Of a stretch of 64,000 nucleotides of DNA, positions 17,156-26,700 are shown piece by piece; positions within the stretch are counted from its first letter, which is position 1; each line of letters opens with the position of its first letter. The translations under genes were made by a program, and so were the position numbers. The notes beneath the pieces are model-generated. The model ran no database searches, was not told where the DNA came from, and saw only the letters and a program-made list of their open reading frames with translations. This stretch comes from an uncultured Pseudodesulfovibrio sp. (GTDB taxonomy: Bacteria > Desulfobacterota > Desulfovibrionia > Desulfovibrionales > Desulfovibrionaceae): positions 1,805,518 to 1,869,517 of the forward strand of contig NZ_OY782498.1 in the NCBI RefSeq assembly GCF_963677845.1. Direction: 5' to 3'.

Positions 17156-17983
17156 TTACGCTTTTCGCTTGTCCATATAGCGTCCCAACAACTTCAAATG
17201 AGCCTTTTCTTCCCTCGCTAAAATTTGCAATATGGTTTCAGTTTGCGAATCAGCTGCCCTTCGTGCACACCGCAAATAGTAATCCAAAGCCTGAGCTTCA
17301 ATCATGGTCGCCAATTGCAGGATTCCTTCATCGTCGTCGAAAGCAGCAGGATGTTGGGCCAAAAAGTCACTGATCTCCACCCCTCCCTCCGCTGCCAAAC
17401 CAATTGATGTAAAAGCCGTTTTCTCAAACCGATCACGATCCATTTTCTGTCCAACAATCCTGCAGTAGAGGGTAAATAATGTATCTTTATGTCGATCTTC
17501 AAACCCAGCCAATTCCATGAATAATTCTATTCTTTCAAGTGTTTCTGCCATATCAGCGCGTTCCACATAGAAGCGTTGCAGATTACTCTCCATGGAGTAC
17601 GCCTTAAGTACAACTTCGGCAGAAGTTTCCGTCCCAGTAAATTCAATCAGTCCAAGTTCCATAGGACCAAAAGCTGTCTCTCCATTCCAACCGGACATGC
17701 CGCCAACAAGATTATTAATCTCGGAAAACCCCTGTCCTTCTAACAATCCCGAAGCGGCCATACTCCGGGCACCCGATCGACAATAGGCCAAAACAGGCTT
17801 CTCCTTGTCAATCTCATCAATACGATCGATGAGTTCAACTAAAGGGACAAGACGCGCTCCGGGAATATGCTCATCAGCATATTCCCACTCCTGACGGACA
17901 TCTAACAAAGTATAAGAGTCAGGTTTACGACTCTCCATAAAAGACCGAGCAGCATCCGCAGTCAACATAGTTATCTGTGCCAT
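17156..17983 (-). CDS. Rhodanese / ferritin-like fusion sulfurtransferase
   Basis: A 275-aa two-domain protein. Residues 1-110 form a rhodanese domain with the persulfide-forming cysteine in VLAYCRSGARSMAASGLL and the DVRQEWEYADEHIPGA signature. Residues 140-275 form a ferritin-like four-helix bundle with Glu-rich helices (MIEAQALDYYLRCARRA; REEKAHLKLLGRYM) that could hold a di-iron site. Such fusions occur in anaerobic deltaproteobacteria; sulfur transfer linked to oxidative protection is a plausible role but unproven. I start at the ATG at 17983 (GGAG nine bases upstream); the upstream frame extension is not conserved-looking. It ends 12 bp before the PilZ gene. Confidence 0.85.
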   Translation of the reverse strand: MAQITMLTADAARSFMESRKPDSYTLLDVRQEWEYADEHIPGARLVPLVELIDRIDEIDKEKPVLAYCRSGARSMAASGLLEGQGFSEINNLVGGMSGWNGETAFGPMELGLIEFTGTETSAEVVLKAYSMESNLQRFYVERADMAETLERIELFMELAGFEDRHKDTLFTLYCRIVGQKMDRDRFEKTAFTSIGLAAEGGVEISDFLAQHPAAFDDDEGILQLATMIEAQALDYYLRCARRAADSQTETILQILAREEKAHLKLLGRYMDKRKA

Positions 17984-18084
17984 AGACGTATTCTCCGATC
18001 GAAACGGTAGAAAGTAGGGACTTTTTCGATGAACAAACAATACGGCAGGAAGACGCATGGCGTCAATATGAGCGAATTTAGCGA

Positions 18085-18795
18085 TCAAATAAAGAACATG
18101 ACGATGATTACCGTCATACAAAAAAAAGCAGCTATGCCATCCTGTATACGCCAAGAAAAATCGGGAGCCCATGCATCGGCTGAATCCAACCGGCGACAAG
18201 CCACCGCCAGCGTTTGGTTCCATGTTTTCTGACCAAGGTTACGCACCAAGGCCAATGGGATGACACGCATCCGCACACTCAGCCCAGACCCGAGACATCG
18301 CCGCGACGCCACTTCCTTAACCTTGGCGAGGGTCTCCAAACAGATAGGCAAAAAATGAATCATTAATGCAAGAGATAAGGCAGCACGCCAAGCTCTTTCC
18401 TGCCCGATCAGTGGTCGCAAAGCCCACGAGACAGCAAGTCCAAGAGACCGTGCAGATGTAGACAATGCCAATCCCAATCCAAGCAAAAGCAATGCAACCA
18501 GCCGTGCGCCCAATTGAAAACCATCCATCACTATAAACTCTACAGGCACACCGGAGACACCATCCAATGCCATCTTGATCCCCACCCAAAAAAGAACAAA
18601 AACCAAAAGACTCCGAATCATCTTGAATCCGACAGACTGCCCTGCAGCCAAAGGCCAAACAAGAAAAAACAAAAAGACTATGTACACAGCCACCGCAAGG
18701 ACATGGACCTTCCACAAACATGGGCCAAGCACAAGAGCAACAACCAGTTTCAAGCGTGGGTCCAATTCCCTGATATGAGCAGCCACACCGGGCAT
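18085..18795 (-). CDS. ECF transporter T component (CbiQ/EcfT family)
   Basis: A 236-aa integral membrane protein with the EcfT/CbiQ layout. An N-terminal LDPRLKLVVALVLG segment leads into several helices, and two Ala-Arg motifs (TSARSLGLAV; ASRRCLGSG) couple to the ATPases in this family. The ATG overlaps the ATPase stop as TGATG (18795), so the two are translationally coupled; the longer frame starting at 18816 would lie inside the ATPase gene. No substrate-binding S component is adjacent. Cobalt or nickel transport is suggested by the nearby DUF4198 gene, but biotin or other vitamins cannot be excluded. Confidence 0.82.
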   Translation of the reverse strand: MPGVAAHIRELDPRLKLVVALVLGPCLWKVHVLAVAVYIVFLFFLVWPLAAGQSVGFKMIRSLLVFVLFWVGIKMALDGVSGVPVEFIVMDGFQLGARLVALLLLGLGLALSTSARSLGLAVSWALRPLIGQERAWRAALSLALMIHFLPICLETLAKVKEVASRRCLGSGLSVRMRVIPLALVRNLGQKTWNQTLAVACRRLDSADAWAPDFSWRIQDGIAAFFCMTVIIVMFFI

Positions 18796-19535
18796 CAATT
18801 TTCCCCCGCGTCCCACGATCCAAGAACACGATCAACAGACCATGAGTGAGGAGGTCGTACACCATGCTCACGAACAGAATCCAGTATGGACTCAGGCGGA
18901 CCTGTCACAACAAGCTTTCCCCTATCAAGAACAGCCAGACCATCCACGAGATCAATAAAACTTTCCAGATCATGGGATGATACAACTTGCGTCAACCCTG
19001 CCTGTCGGTTTTCTCCTATGATGGCTCGCATTTCGCGGACTCCATGGTAATCCAGCCCGCTAAAGGGTTCGTCGAGCAGCAGAACATTCGGATCATCCAA
19101 CAATGCCGCAGCCAAACAAAGCTTACGCTTCATGCCCCAAGAAAGAGTCTGCACTGGCCGTTCCCATGCCGAAAGCACATTGAATCTGTCGGCCATATCC
19201 TTGGCCTGAGCAATGGCTTTTTCATCACGTCTTGAGCCCATCAGCATATCTTCTTCCACAGTTCCACCAAGAATTTGCAGATCGGCATCCTGCATAACCA
19301 AACGACATATGGCGCGAATGGATTTCTCCGAACCGGGGCTGACACGATCGGCAACGGTCAATGAACCTCCAGTAGGGGGATACAGTCCAGCCATAAGCGA
19401 CAGAAGTGTAGACTTCCCGCTCCCATTGGCTCCGACTAACCCCAAAAGAGTGCCTTTGGGAATATTCATGGAAAGACCGGACAGGACATTCCCGCCGGAT
19501 GGATAAGCAAAAGAGAGTGCGTTCAGTGTAATCAT
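18795..19535 (-). CDS. ECF/CbiO-type ABC transporter ATPase
   Basis: A 246-aa ABC ATPase that would energise the adjacent T component. It has Walker A GANGSGKSTLLS (about residues 36-47), Q-loop VMQDADLQ, Walker B VLLLDEPFSGLD and H-loop SSHD. The signature motif is LSWGMKRKL rather than LSGGQ(Q)RV, a clear departure at two positions. The D-loop SGLDYHG is normal. The ATG at 19535 has GAGG six bases upstream. A single ATPase gene means a homodimer, as in CbiMNQO/NikMNQO systems, or pairing with an unlinked partner. Confidence 0.88.
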   Translation of the reverse strand: MITLNALSFAYPSGGNVLSGLSMNIPKGTLLGLVGANGSGKSTLLSLMAGLYPPTGGSLTVADRVSPGSEKSIRAICRLVMQDADLQILGGTVEEDMLMGSRRDEKAIAQAKDMADRFNVLSAWERPVQTLSWGMKRKLCLAAALLDDPNVLLLDEPFSGLDYHGVREMRAIIGENRQAGLTQVVSSHDLESFIDLVDGLAVLDRGKLVVTGPPESILDSVREHGVRPPHSWSVDRVLGSWDAGEN

Positions 19536-19587
19536 GCTGTTCCTCAAACGTCAGGTTCAACCATTGCACGTGAAAGTGTCAACGAAA

Positions 19588-19614
19588 TAAAAAAGCCCCC
19601 GCCGAAGCAGGGGC
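19588..19614 (-). terminator. Intrinsic terminator of the FadL-type gene
   Basis: On the minus strand GCCCCTGC-TTCG-GCGGGGGC, an 8-bp stem (one G-U pair) closed by a UUCG tetraloop, is followed by TTTTTTATTT. It separates the porin gene from the ABC ATPase downstream. Confidence 0.9.
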
Positions 19615-19639
19615 CTGAATATCGTCAAAAACGATGAAC

Positions 19640-20854
19640 TTAGAAGGTATACCCAACAGAAAGACCGGCTCCCCAGGTACGCCCATCCTTAAAGTCCACA
19701 TCGTATGCAGTGCCAGCAGTGTCAGTCATCTCCATACCATGGCGTTCCTTGGTCACGATATACATACCAGACAGGTCAAATGTCAGGTTATTAATCGCGT
19801 ATCCAGCACCAAGAGTGAACATCTGCCGATCATTCGCGGGCAGCATGGGAGAGGTATAATCATGTCGAATAGGACTCTGGTCGTAGACATAACCAGCTCG
19901 CAAAGCCAACGCATTGGTAACCAAATACTCTGCACCAAGCTGGAAGCGCCAAGTACTCTTATAGTTAAAATCTTCTTCAGTATCAGGCAGGGCGAAACCG
20001 TCAAAATCAAATTCGATACGGTCAAACTGTTCCCACTGAGTATACACAATATCAAATTCAAACGTCAGATTTTCAATGGGAGAATATCCCAGTCCAGCGG
20101 TATAACTGGCAGGGAAATCCGCGGTAAGCGTTGCATTACCAGAAGAGACAAGAGCACCAGCTCCATTATGATAGGTAGCTTTGCCTTTTCCGACAAAATG
20201 AACCGGAGACCGGTAGATGAATCCAAAATTCAAATCATCGGTGATATCGTAGAGCATGGACAGATTAAATGCGAGAGCGGCGGAATCTACGTCAACTTTA
20301 AACTTATCTCCACCGCCGAGAAGCATCTTCTTAATCATAAAACCACCCTTAATGAACTCAACGCCACCTGAAAGCGCCAAATCATCAGTCACCTTGTAAG
20401 CAACTGTGGGTGTTAATGAATATGTCTCCAGCAAAGCTTCCTGAAGTAAGGTTGCACCGGCCCACTCGTCGTCATACTTGGTGCCAAGACCAAAACGGGT
20501 GTATTCACCCAAACCGATATACAGATCATCATTAACCTGATGAGTAATGTAGGCATGCGGAACAACATGGTTCACAGAACTGGTGGTAGACTTATCACCG
20601 TCAATGTAAACATCCGACATGGGATTAATAACCGCTGCACCGGCATAAACATTGGTGCCTTCCAGCTTGGTCATCTGAGACGGGTTATAAGCGATGACTG
20701 AAGCGTCATTACCTGTCGCATAGTTGGCGGTACCCATACCCAGCGCACGGTTACCCCACTCATAAAGAGCAAAACCGCCCGCATGAACAGTCACTGCGGA
20801 CGCTAAAATACAGAGTACGAAACTACAGAAAAAAATGGCGGATGCACGTTTCAT
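19640..20854 (-). CDS. OmpP1/FadL-family outer-membrane transporter
   Basis: A 404-aa 14-strand beta-barrel of the FadL family, which carries hydrophobic compounds across the outer membrane. A signal peptide (ending VTVHA|GGFALYEWGNRALGMG) is followed by the N-terminal hatch whose GGFALYE start is typical, then YNPSQMTKL, and the C-terminal aromatic strand SVGYTF. The start at 20854 directly follows GGGGGAAGG; an upstream ATG at 20884 lacks a site. It is transcribed alone and ends in a strong terminator. Long-chain fatty acid or aromatic substrates are both possible. Confidence 0.87.
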   Translation of the reverse strand: MKRASAIFFCSFVLCILASAVTVHAGGFALYEWGNRALGMGTANYATGNDASVIAYNPSQMTKLEGTNVYAGAAVINPMSDVYIDGDKSTTSSVNHVVPHAYITHQVNDDLYIGLGEYTRFGLGTKYDDEWAGATLLQEALLETYSLTPTVAYKVTDDLALSGGVEFIKGGFMIKKMLLGGGDKFKVDVDSAALAFNLSMLYDITDDLNFGFIYRSPVHFVGKGKATYHNGAGALVSSGNATLTADFPASYTAGLGYSPIENLTFEFDIVYTQWEQFDRIEFDFDGFALPDTEEDFNYKSTWRFQLGAEYLVTNALALRAGYVYDQSPIRHDYTSPMLPANDRQMFTLGAGYAINNLTFDLSGMYIVTKERHGMEMTDTAGTAYDVDFKDGRTWGAGLSVGYTF

Positions 20855-21143
20855 CCTTCCCCCTTGAATCCTGCCGATTCGCATCGACAGCGGTCTTGTT
20901 CAATGTGTCCGGCACCCTCCCAGATATGGCAACATGAAAAGCCGCCCCGAATACATTGAAATAATTATTTTGCACAAACTCCCACGTCTTAACCGACACA
21001 AAAAAAAATGTAAAACATTAAAACAATTTCAAACACTTGTTTGATATGTAATTTGAATATGATGGGACATTTTTGCACGGCATGATTCTGGCATTTCTCC
21101 AAGATGAAAACTTATTCGGGAATTTTATTCCCACGGAGATGTC

Positions 21144-21608
21144 ATGCATAATCTGGTTCCCACATTGGATATCAAGGAAAAAAGCTTTCACGGCACTTTG
21201 GCCGTCGGCGGTCTGACTGGCATTGTTGAAGGGTCCATTCAATACGGACACCTGACCCTCCACACAGTATTTCCAGGGATGATGTTGACCCTCATCGGGG
21301 CCTTTCTAGGCGGATTTACCGGATTCTTCCTCAAAGACCTCTTCAGGACCCTTCGGGGCAAAAAACCGTATCGAGGTGTCAATAATGACGGATGGACAAT
21401 GGGGGCGTTTCTGGGAACGATGGTGGGGACATTACTTCAAGTGGCAGCCAGCATAGATGGAGCCAATCTCGTGATCGGCTCCATTGTGGGTGCTTATTTC
21501 GGGGCCGCGTGTGGTGCCTTTCCTGATGAATTCATCACGCCTATCCTGCTCAGAATGCGCGCTGAGAAGCACGCACACACGCCCACAAAACGAAGGCAGC
21601 TTCTATAG
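21144..21608 (+). CDS. Hypothetical glycine-zipper membrane protein
   Basis: A 154-aa protein I do not recognise. It has two or three hydrophobic hairpins rich in small residues: GTLAVGGLTGIVEGSIQ, GMMLTLIGAFLGGFTGFFL, MGAFLGTMVGTLLQ and VIGSIVGAYFGAACGAF. Small-xxx-Gly spacing resembles glycine-zipper helices. A basic loop (RTLRGKKPYRG) and a basic C terminus (RMRAEKHAHTPTKRR) favour cytoplasmic ends. GGAG lies five bases before the ATG. It converges on the DUF4198 gene with 13 bp between stops, and no terminator is evident. Confidence 0.7.
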   Translation: MHNLVPTLDIKEKSFHGTLAVGGLTGIVEGSIQYGHLTLHTVFPGMMLTLIGAFLGGFTGFFLKDLFRTLRGKKPYRGVNNDGWTMGAFLGTMVGTLLQVAASIDGANLVIGSIVGAYFGAACGAFPDEFITPILLRMRAEKHAHTPTKRRQLL

Positions 21609-21621
21609 CTGCCCTCTTCAC

Positions 21622-22365
21622 TTACTTCATTTCGACCCAGATCACTGCGCCGAGTTCAAGCTCACGACCTTTGTATGGTTCATCAGCAGTCGTCAAACCA
21701 GCGAATCCCCACCAACCCTGCCACGGACAAACAAAAGTAAAAACGCCATTTGAGTCGGCGATCACTTCTTGAGTAACCATACGTTCATTTGGAGCGGTAC
21801 GCTTGCCGTCTTTGTTGTAAAATTCAACTTCGACACGGGTAAACGGTGCAGGCTTGCCCTTATACATAATTGTGCCCTGAAATACGTTTCCGGCATAATT
21901 ACCGAACGGACGGGTCAAAGGAACAATTTCTGTTTCCAAACCTAACGGTTTGTTCCATTCCTCACCTTCACCAAAACCATCGACAACAACCTTGGTAATA
22001 TGACGGATATAATTATTCTCGGCATCTTCCTTGTACGGAACCGGATCAAAAACGAATGAGTACATCCCAGGACGCTTGGGTGTATAGGAAGTTTTCCAAC
22101 CGGTATGATCCATAACGCGGGTTTCTTTAAGTGTGGACAACAAATCCATGCGTTTACCATCATCTATGACCAAAAAAAATTCAGCGGGTTTCTCCAACTC
22201 CATCCCTTGCAATTCAAATGGATGGGAAAAAGACAAGGTCAACTCAACATCACGCTTCTGCTGTGTTGTCTCGTCCGTATCAGGAATTAACATACCAAAA
22301 TGAGCGGAAGCGGTTGTCGCCCAAAAAACGCAAACCAATGCCAATACGATTCTCTGTAAACTCAT
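21622..22365 (-). CDS. DUF4198 periplasmic protein (NikK/CbiK-like metal uptake component)
   Basis: A 247-aa exported protein: MSLQRIVLALVCVFWATTASA is a signal peptide and the mature protein starts with the characteristic HFGMLIPD. The family (DUF4198, the COG5266 CbiK group) is the periplasmic accessory of nickel/cobalt transporters in sulfate reducers. A motif set typical of it is present: SHPFELQGMEL, TSYTPKRPGMYSF, and a C-terminal carboxypeptidase-like beta segment (GVFTFVCPWQGWWGFAGL). Three ATGs lie in a row; the third (22365) has the best spacing from AAGGA. A NikR-type operator lies 52 bp upstream, supporting nickel as the metal. Confidence 0.8.
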   Translation of the reverse strand: MSLQRIVLALVCVFWATTASAHFGMLIPDTDETTQQKRDVELTLSFSHPFELQGMELEKPAEFFLVIDDGKRMDLLSTLKETRVMDHTGWKTSYTPKRPGMYSFVFDPVPYKEDAENNYIRHITKVVVDGFGEGEEWNKPLGLETEIVPLTRPFGNYAGNVFQGTIMYKGKPAPFTRVEVEFYNKDGKRTAPNERMVTQEVIADSNGVFTFVCPWQGWWGFAGLTTADEPYKGRELELGAVIWVEMK

Positions 22366-22416
22366 CATCATTCCTTACCTGTTAGTGGATACCAGTTTCT
22401 TTTCTGTGACCAAATA

Positions 22417-22443
22417 ATGTTACTAATACTAAATTTGTAACAC
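22417..22443 (-). promoter_or_regulatory. NikR-type operator upstream of the DUF4198 gene
   Basis: ATGTTAC, a 13-bp spacer, then GTAACAC. The known deltaproteobacterial NikR consensus is GTGTTAC-N13/14-GTAACAC, so 13 of 14 half-site bases match with correct spacing. Its position, 52-78 bp upstream of the start, fits repression over the promoter. Confidence 0.65.
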
Positions 22444-22488
22444 GTGTCAAGAACCAATCGCCACTAAATAGCATTGAATAGCCCCCAT

Positions 22489-23418
22489 CTACTCCGACTT
22501 TGAAGCAGTCTTCCAACGACGGGCAAGGGCCACCCCAGACAGATTGTGCCACAAGCTAAATAACGCTCCGGGTAAAGCACTGACAGCTCCAAAATGCTTC
22601 ACCGCCAAAGCGACGCCAAGACCGGAATTTTGCATACCCACCTCAATTGCAAGAGTTCGAGCGTCACGCTTCGAACACCGAGCCAGTCGTGCCAAACTGT
22701 ACCCAGCAATAAGCCCGATACCGTTATGAAGAATCACAGCCAAAAGAACGAGTGCCGGGAATGTGAGCAACGTTTTCTGATTCAAACCAATGATACAGGC
22801 GATAAGCAGTGCAATAACCATGATGGACAAAGACGGGAAAAACCGCAAAATCGGCTCCAACCGTTTTCGAAAAATACGCCTAAGAATAAGACCATCCAAC
22901 ATGGGAAAAACAACAATCCAAAAAACGGATTGAACCATTGACCAAAAATCAATGTGTACCTGTTTTTCAAGAAGCAAATAAATAATAACCGGAGTAAGCA
23001 ATGGAGCTAGACACGTGGAAGCCAGAGTCAAAGTAACAGACAACGGGACATTGGCACGCGCTAGATACGCAATGACGTTTGAAGCTGTTCCACCAGGGCA
23101 TGCTCCCACAACGACCATGCCAATGACAGCTTCAGCCGGCAATCCGAGAACAAATGAAATACCAACCGCAAGTACTGGCATAAGCACATACTGCATGAGC
23201 ACTCCGAGGCCGACCAGATGCCACTTGCTCAGGATGTCACGAAAGTCACCAAAATCAAGCGTCAACCCCATGCCGAACATAATCACGCCTAAACCAAGAG
23301 GGATATGCGGTTTAATCCAGATAAAGGACGGTGGATAAATCAGGGCAATTCCTGACAACAAAACCGTGATAAAAATAAAATTCTTTTCTACAAATCTGGG
23401 AACTACTTCCAATATCAT
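22489..23418 (-). CDS. Bile acid:sodium symporter (BASS) family transporter
   Basis: A 309-aa membrane protein with about nine to ten helices of the BASS/YocS type. Landmarks are the N-terminal ALIYPPSFIWIKPHIPLGLGVIMFGMGLTL, the crossover motif VVGACPGGTASNVIAYLARANVPLSV, and GMQNSGLGVALAVKHFG. Bacterial members move organic acids or pantoate-like compounds with Na+. The ATG at 23418 matches the family start; the reading frame stays open far upstream into the SRP RNA region but that part is not coding. It has no operon partners. Confidence 0.87.
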   Translation of the reverse strand: MILEVVPRFVEKNFIFITVLLSGIALIYPPSFIWIKPHIPLGLGVIMFGMGLTLDFGDFRDILSKWHLVGLGVLMQYVLMPVLAVGISFVLGLPAEAVIGMVVVGACPGGTASNVIAYLARANVPLSVTLTLASTCLAPLLTPVIIYLLLEKQVHIDFWSMVQSVFWIVVFPMLDGLILRRIFRKRLEPILRFFPSLSIMVIALLIACIIGLNQKTLLTFPALVLLAVILHNGIGLIAGYSLARLARCSKRDARTLAIEVGMQNSGLGVALAVKHFGAVSALPGALFSLWHNLSGVALARRWKTASKSE

Positions 23419-23521
23419 AAATTGACACCATATCCTTTTACAAAGACGTGAAGCGAGGTGCGACAAAAAGCCAATCTTTCTGGAAGATGTAAATATATGA
23501 TGATATGATGGCTGTGAAGAG

Positions 23522-23551
23522 TTGACGAACCGGCAGGAACGCTGTAAGTAT
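23522..23551 (+). promoter_or_regulatory. Probable promoter of the SRP RNA gene
   Basis: TTGACG (23522-23527), a 17-bp spacer, then TAAGTAT. The predicted start, near 23557-23562, lies just before the RNA helix. Confidence 0.4.
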
Positions 23552-23565
23552 CCGTTTCCCGAATG

Positions 23566-23652
23566 AGGGAAGCCGGATGGCGGTTGCGCTGAGAACTCCG
23601 TCAGGTCCGAAAGGAAGCAGCGGTATTGGTTGCTGCCGGGTGTCCGGTTTCC
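23566..23652 (+). ncRNA. ffs: Signal recognition particle RNA (4.5S type)
   Basis: This carries the SRP domain IV hallmark GTCAGGTCCGAAAGGAAGCAGC (quoted here in part: CAGGTCC, GAAA tetraloop, GGAAGCAGC), which binds Ffh. The ends pair perfectly: GGAAGCCGGA (23568-23577) with TCCGGTTTCC (23643-23652), making a closed hairpin of about 85 nt with no Alu domain. The tetraloop is GAAA instead of the E. coli GGAA; both are GNRA loops. The RNA guides FtsY-dependent targeting of membrane proteins. It has its own promoter-like element and terminator. Confidence 0.93.
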
Positions 23653-23657
23653 ACTCA

Positions 23658-23689
23658 AAGGCGCGTTCGATCATGAACGCGCCTTTTTT
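23658..23689 (+). terminator. Intrinsic terminator of the SRP RNA gene
   Basis: GGCGCGTTC-GATCAT-GAACGCGCC, a 9-bp perfect stem, followed by TTTTTT. Confidence 0.92.
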
Positions 23690-23712
23690 CATGCGCGATC
23701 ATCCACATCCAA

Positions 23713-26700
23713 TCAAACTATGCGCTTTTCCAAGCCCTCAACCAAGACTAAAGCTTTCTTAAAATCATACTCTGCAATAAGCTTTAGCATCCGTGCGACA
23801 TCATCATGCAACTCTCCGGGCCATACAAGCTCTTGAACCTCTTTCGCTTTCTTCCGACACACAACAGGTGCACCTTCAGATAATGGCTCCTTAAGAGCTT
23901 CCAGCGAAGCCTGCAAATCGGCAACGTCAGCAACCTCGCCCGCCTGCTTAAGAACGGTTTTACTGCATTCCACTTTCTTAATCACTGCGATGCTTTGTAT
24001 AACCATCGCCAGATCGTGTGAAAAACGTTCCAGTTTCTCCGACACATCGTCGGAAGACTCATCCAAGGCATGTTCCAAATCGCTGGACGACTCAAACAAT
24101 TCCATGGCCCCGAGCATACCAGAAGTCCCCTTTACAGAGTGGGCAAGTCCCACAGCATCTTCAGATCGTCCATCAGTTCTTGCCTGCTCAATTTCCCGAG
24201 CAGCATCAGCATATTTTTCGTCCAGCAACAAAAGAAGATTTCTGTAAAGCTCTTTGTTACCCCGCGCCCGGCGCAAACCAAGCTGAACGTCAATGCCCGC
24301 CATGGAAGACGGAAGACAATCCTCGGATATGGACTCTTTGGTCAAAGATAAAGACCGAGACTGATCCATGGAAGTCGGTCCAATCCACTGCGCAAGGACC
24401 TTGAAAAGATCTTCAGGGTCAAAGGGTTTGGCCACATGCCCATTCATACCCACGGACTGACTCCGTTCGATATCCTCAACCATGGCGTGAGCAGTCATGG
24501 CAATAATCGGCAGATCATTAAATCGATCCTGTTCACGAAGTCGACGAGTCGCTTCATACCCATCCATAACAGGCATCTGCACATCCATGAGGACAAGATC
24601 GACATCCGTTTTATCAAGAAAGTCCAAAGCAGCCTGTCCATTGACGGCTTCAAAAACCTTGATTTTTGCAGACGCCAAAATCTCCAAAGCCACTTGGCGA
24701 TTAATTTCATTATCTTCAACAAGCAAGACTCTGGCCCCACCCAGATTATCCGTAACGCCTTCACGGACCACGGAATCACTGGTTGTGACCATACCTTTAC
24801 CCAAAGTTTCAACAACAAGATTAAAAAGGAAAGATTGATTAACGGGCTTAAACAGCAATCCTTTAAATCCCATTTCATTGGACTTTTTCACCAACGAAGC
24901 ATTGCCATATGCTGAAACCATGAACATGGGAGGCTTAGGGGATATGGACTCATCTGATAAAATGGCCCCAGCAGTCTGAATACCATTCCGCCCAGGCATA
25001 CGCCAATCAATAACCAAAAGATTAAACGCCTCTTCTTCAGGTACATTACGCAATATTTCTAGCGCCTCTTCCCCCGAACTGGCTAAGGATACACACAGCC
25101 CCATGTGCTCCAGCATCCCCTTAAGAATAATTTGAGATGTGTCGTTGTCATCCACCACAAGCGCACGCTGCCCTTGCAACTCTCCCGGAAGCAAAGCGGG
25201 CTCCTTGTCCCTATGATAAATCGGAAATGGGATTTCAAACCAAAACAGGCTTCCCTTGCCCAATTCACTTTCAACACCGATCTCTCCACCCATCAAGCTG
25301 ACGAGCTGATTGCAAAGATTGAGGCCCAATCCGGTCCCGCCATATTTACGGGTAGTGGAAGCATCCGCCTGCGTGAAAGGCTGAAAAAGTTCATCAATCT
25401 GATCCGCCTTAATCCCTATACCGTCATCCTTGACCGTAAAACGCAATCGAGCCTGCTCTTTTTCCAACTCCAGTGGAACAATAGAGACAACCACGGCCCC
25501 TTCGTCCGTAAATTTAACGGCATTATTACACAGATTAATAAGAATCTGTGCCAAACGCATGGAGTCACCAACAACAGAATTCGGAACATCTTTATCTACG
25601 TTGATAAGAAATTCGAGTTTTTTCTCATTTGCCCTTGGCGAAACAATGGTTGTCAACTGCTCCAACACTTGATCAATCGTGAAACCGACAGACTCCACAC
25701 TAAGCATGCCCGCTTCAATCTTGGACATATCCAGCACATCATTAATAATCCCGAGTAAAGACTTGGCCGAAATGTCTATCTTGTTGAGATAGTCCTTTTG
25801 AGTCGCAGACAAATTGGTCATCTTCGTCAAATGCGTCATGCCGATGATGGCATTCATGGGGGTACGAATTTCATGACTCATGTTGGCAAGAAACTCACTT
25901 TTCGCTCTGGTGGCATCTTCAGCGGCTTCCTTGGCATCAATAATCGCTTTCTCTGTCTGTTTGCGAATGTGAATCTCAGACGTCAAAAGCCTATTCGTCT
26001 TATTCAACTCATCAGTCCGCAAAATAACGCGTTGCTCCATTTCATCATACGCGATCTTGAGTTGAGCCTGTGCTCTTCGTAAATCAGAAATATCGGTGAT
26101 CATTCCAAATGAACCATCAAATTCTTCATTCATTCCGATCATCGGACTTGAAGAAACAATAGCCCAAACAATATGGCCATCCTTATGCATAAGCCGACGC
26201 TCATACTGCGATGAAAGCCCCTGAACCCGCTTTTCCATCTCCTGTTCGTGATCAACCAAATCGTCAGGATGCAACAAATCAACTATAGGCTTGCCGTACA
26301 TTTCCATCTCGGTATACCCAAGCATGTCGGCCAAAACCTTGTTGACCATGGTTAAACGCCTATCCTTATCGATAACGATTATACCTTCAGTCGTTGTTTC
26401 AAAAAGACGCCTGTATTTCTCTTCGCTCAGTCGCAACTGATCTTCGCGGGACCGAACTTTTCCAGCCATTTCATTAAACTTGGAAAGAATCGTACGCATT
26501 TCCAAGAGATTGCCCTCTTCCTCATGTTCAGCATATTCACCGGCAGATATACTTTCGATTCGGGCAATGAGCAGATCCAATGGTGTTCGTAAATTCTTGT
26601 TAAGAATCAACTTGGTAAAAACACCGAGAACAATAGCAACAAACAACAGGGATAATAGACTGATCCAAGTGGTTTCATACACTTTATCTTCAAAAATAAG

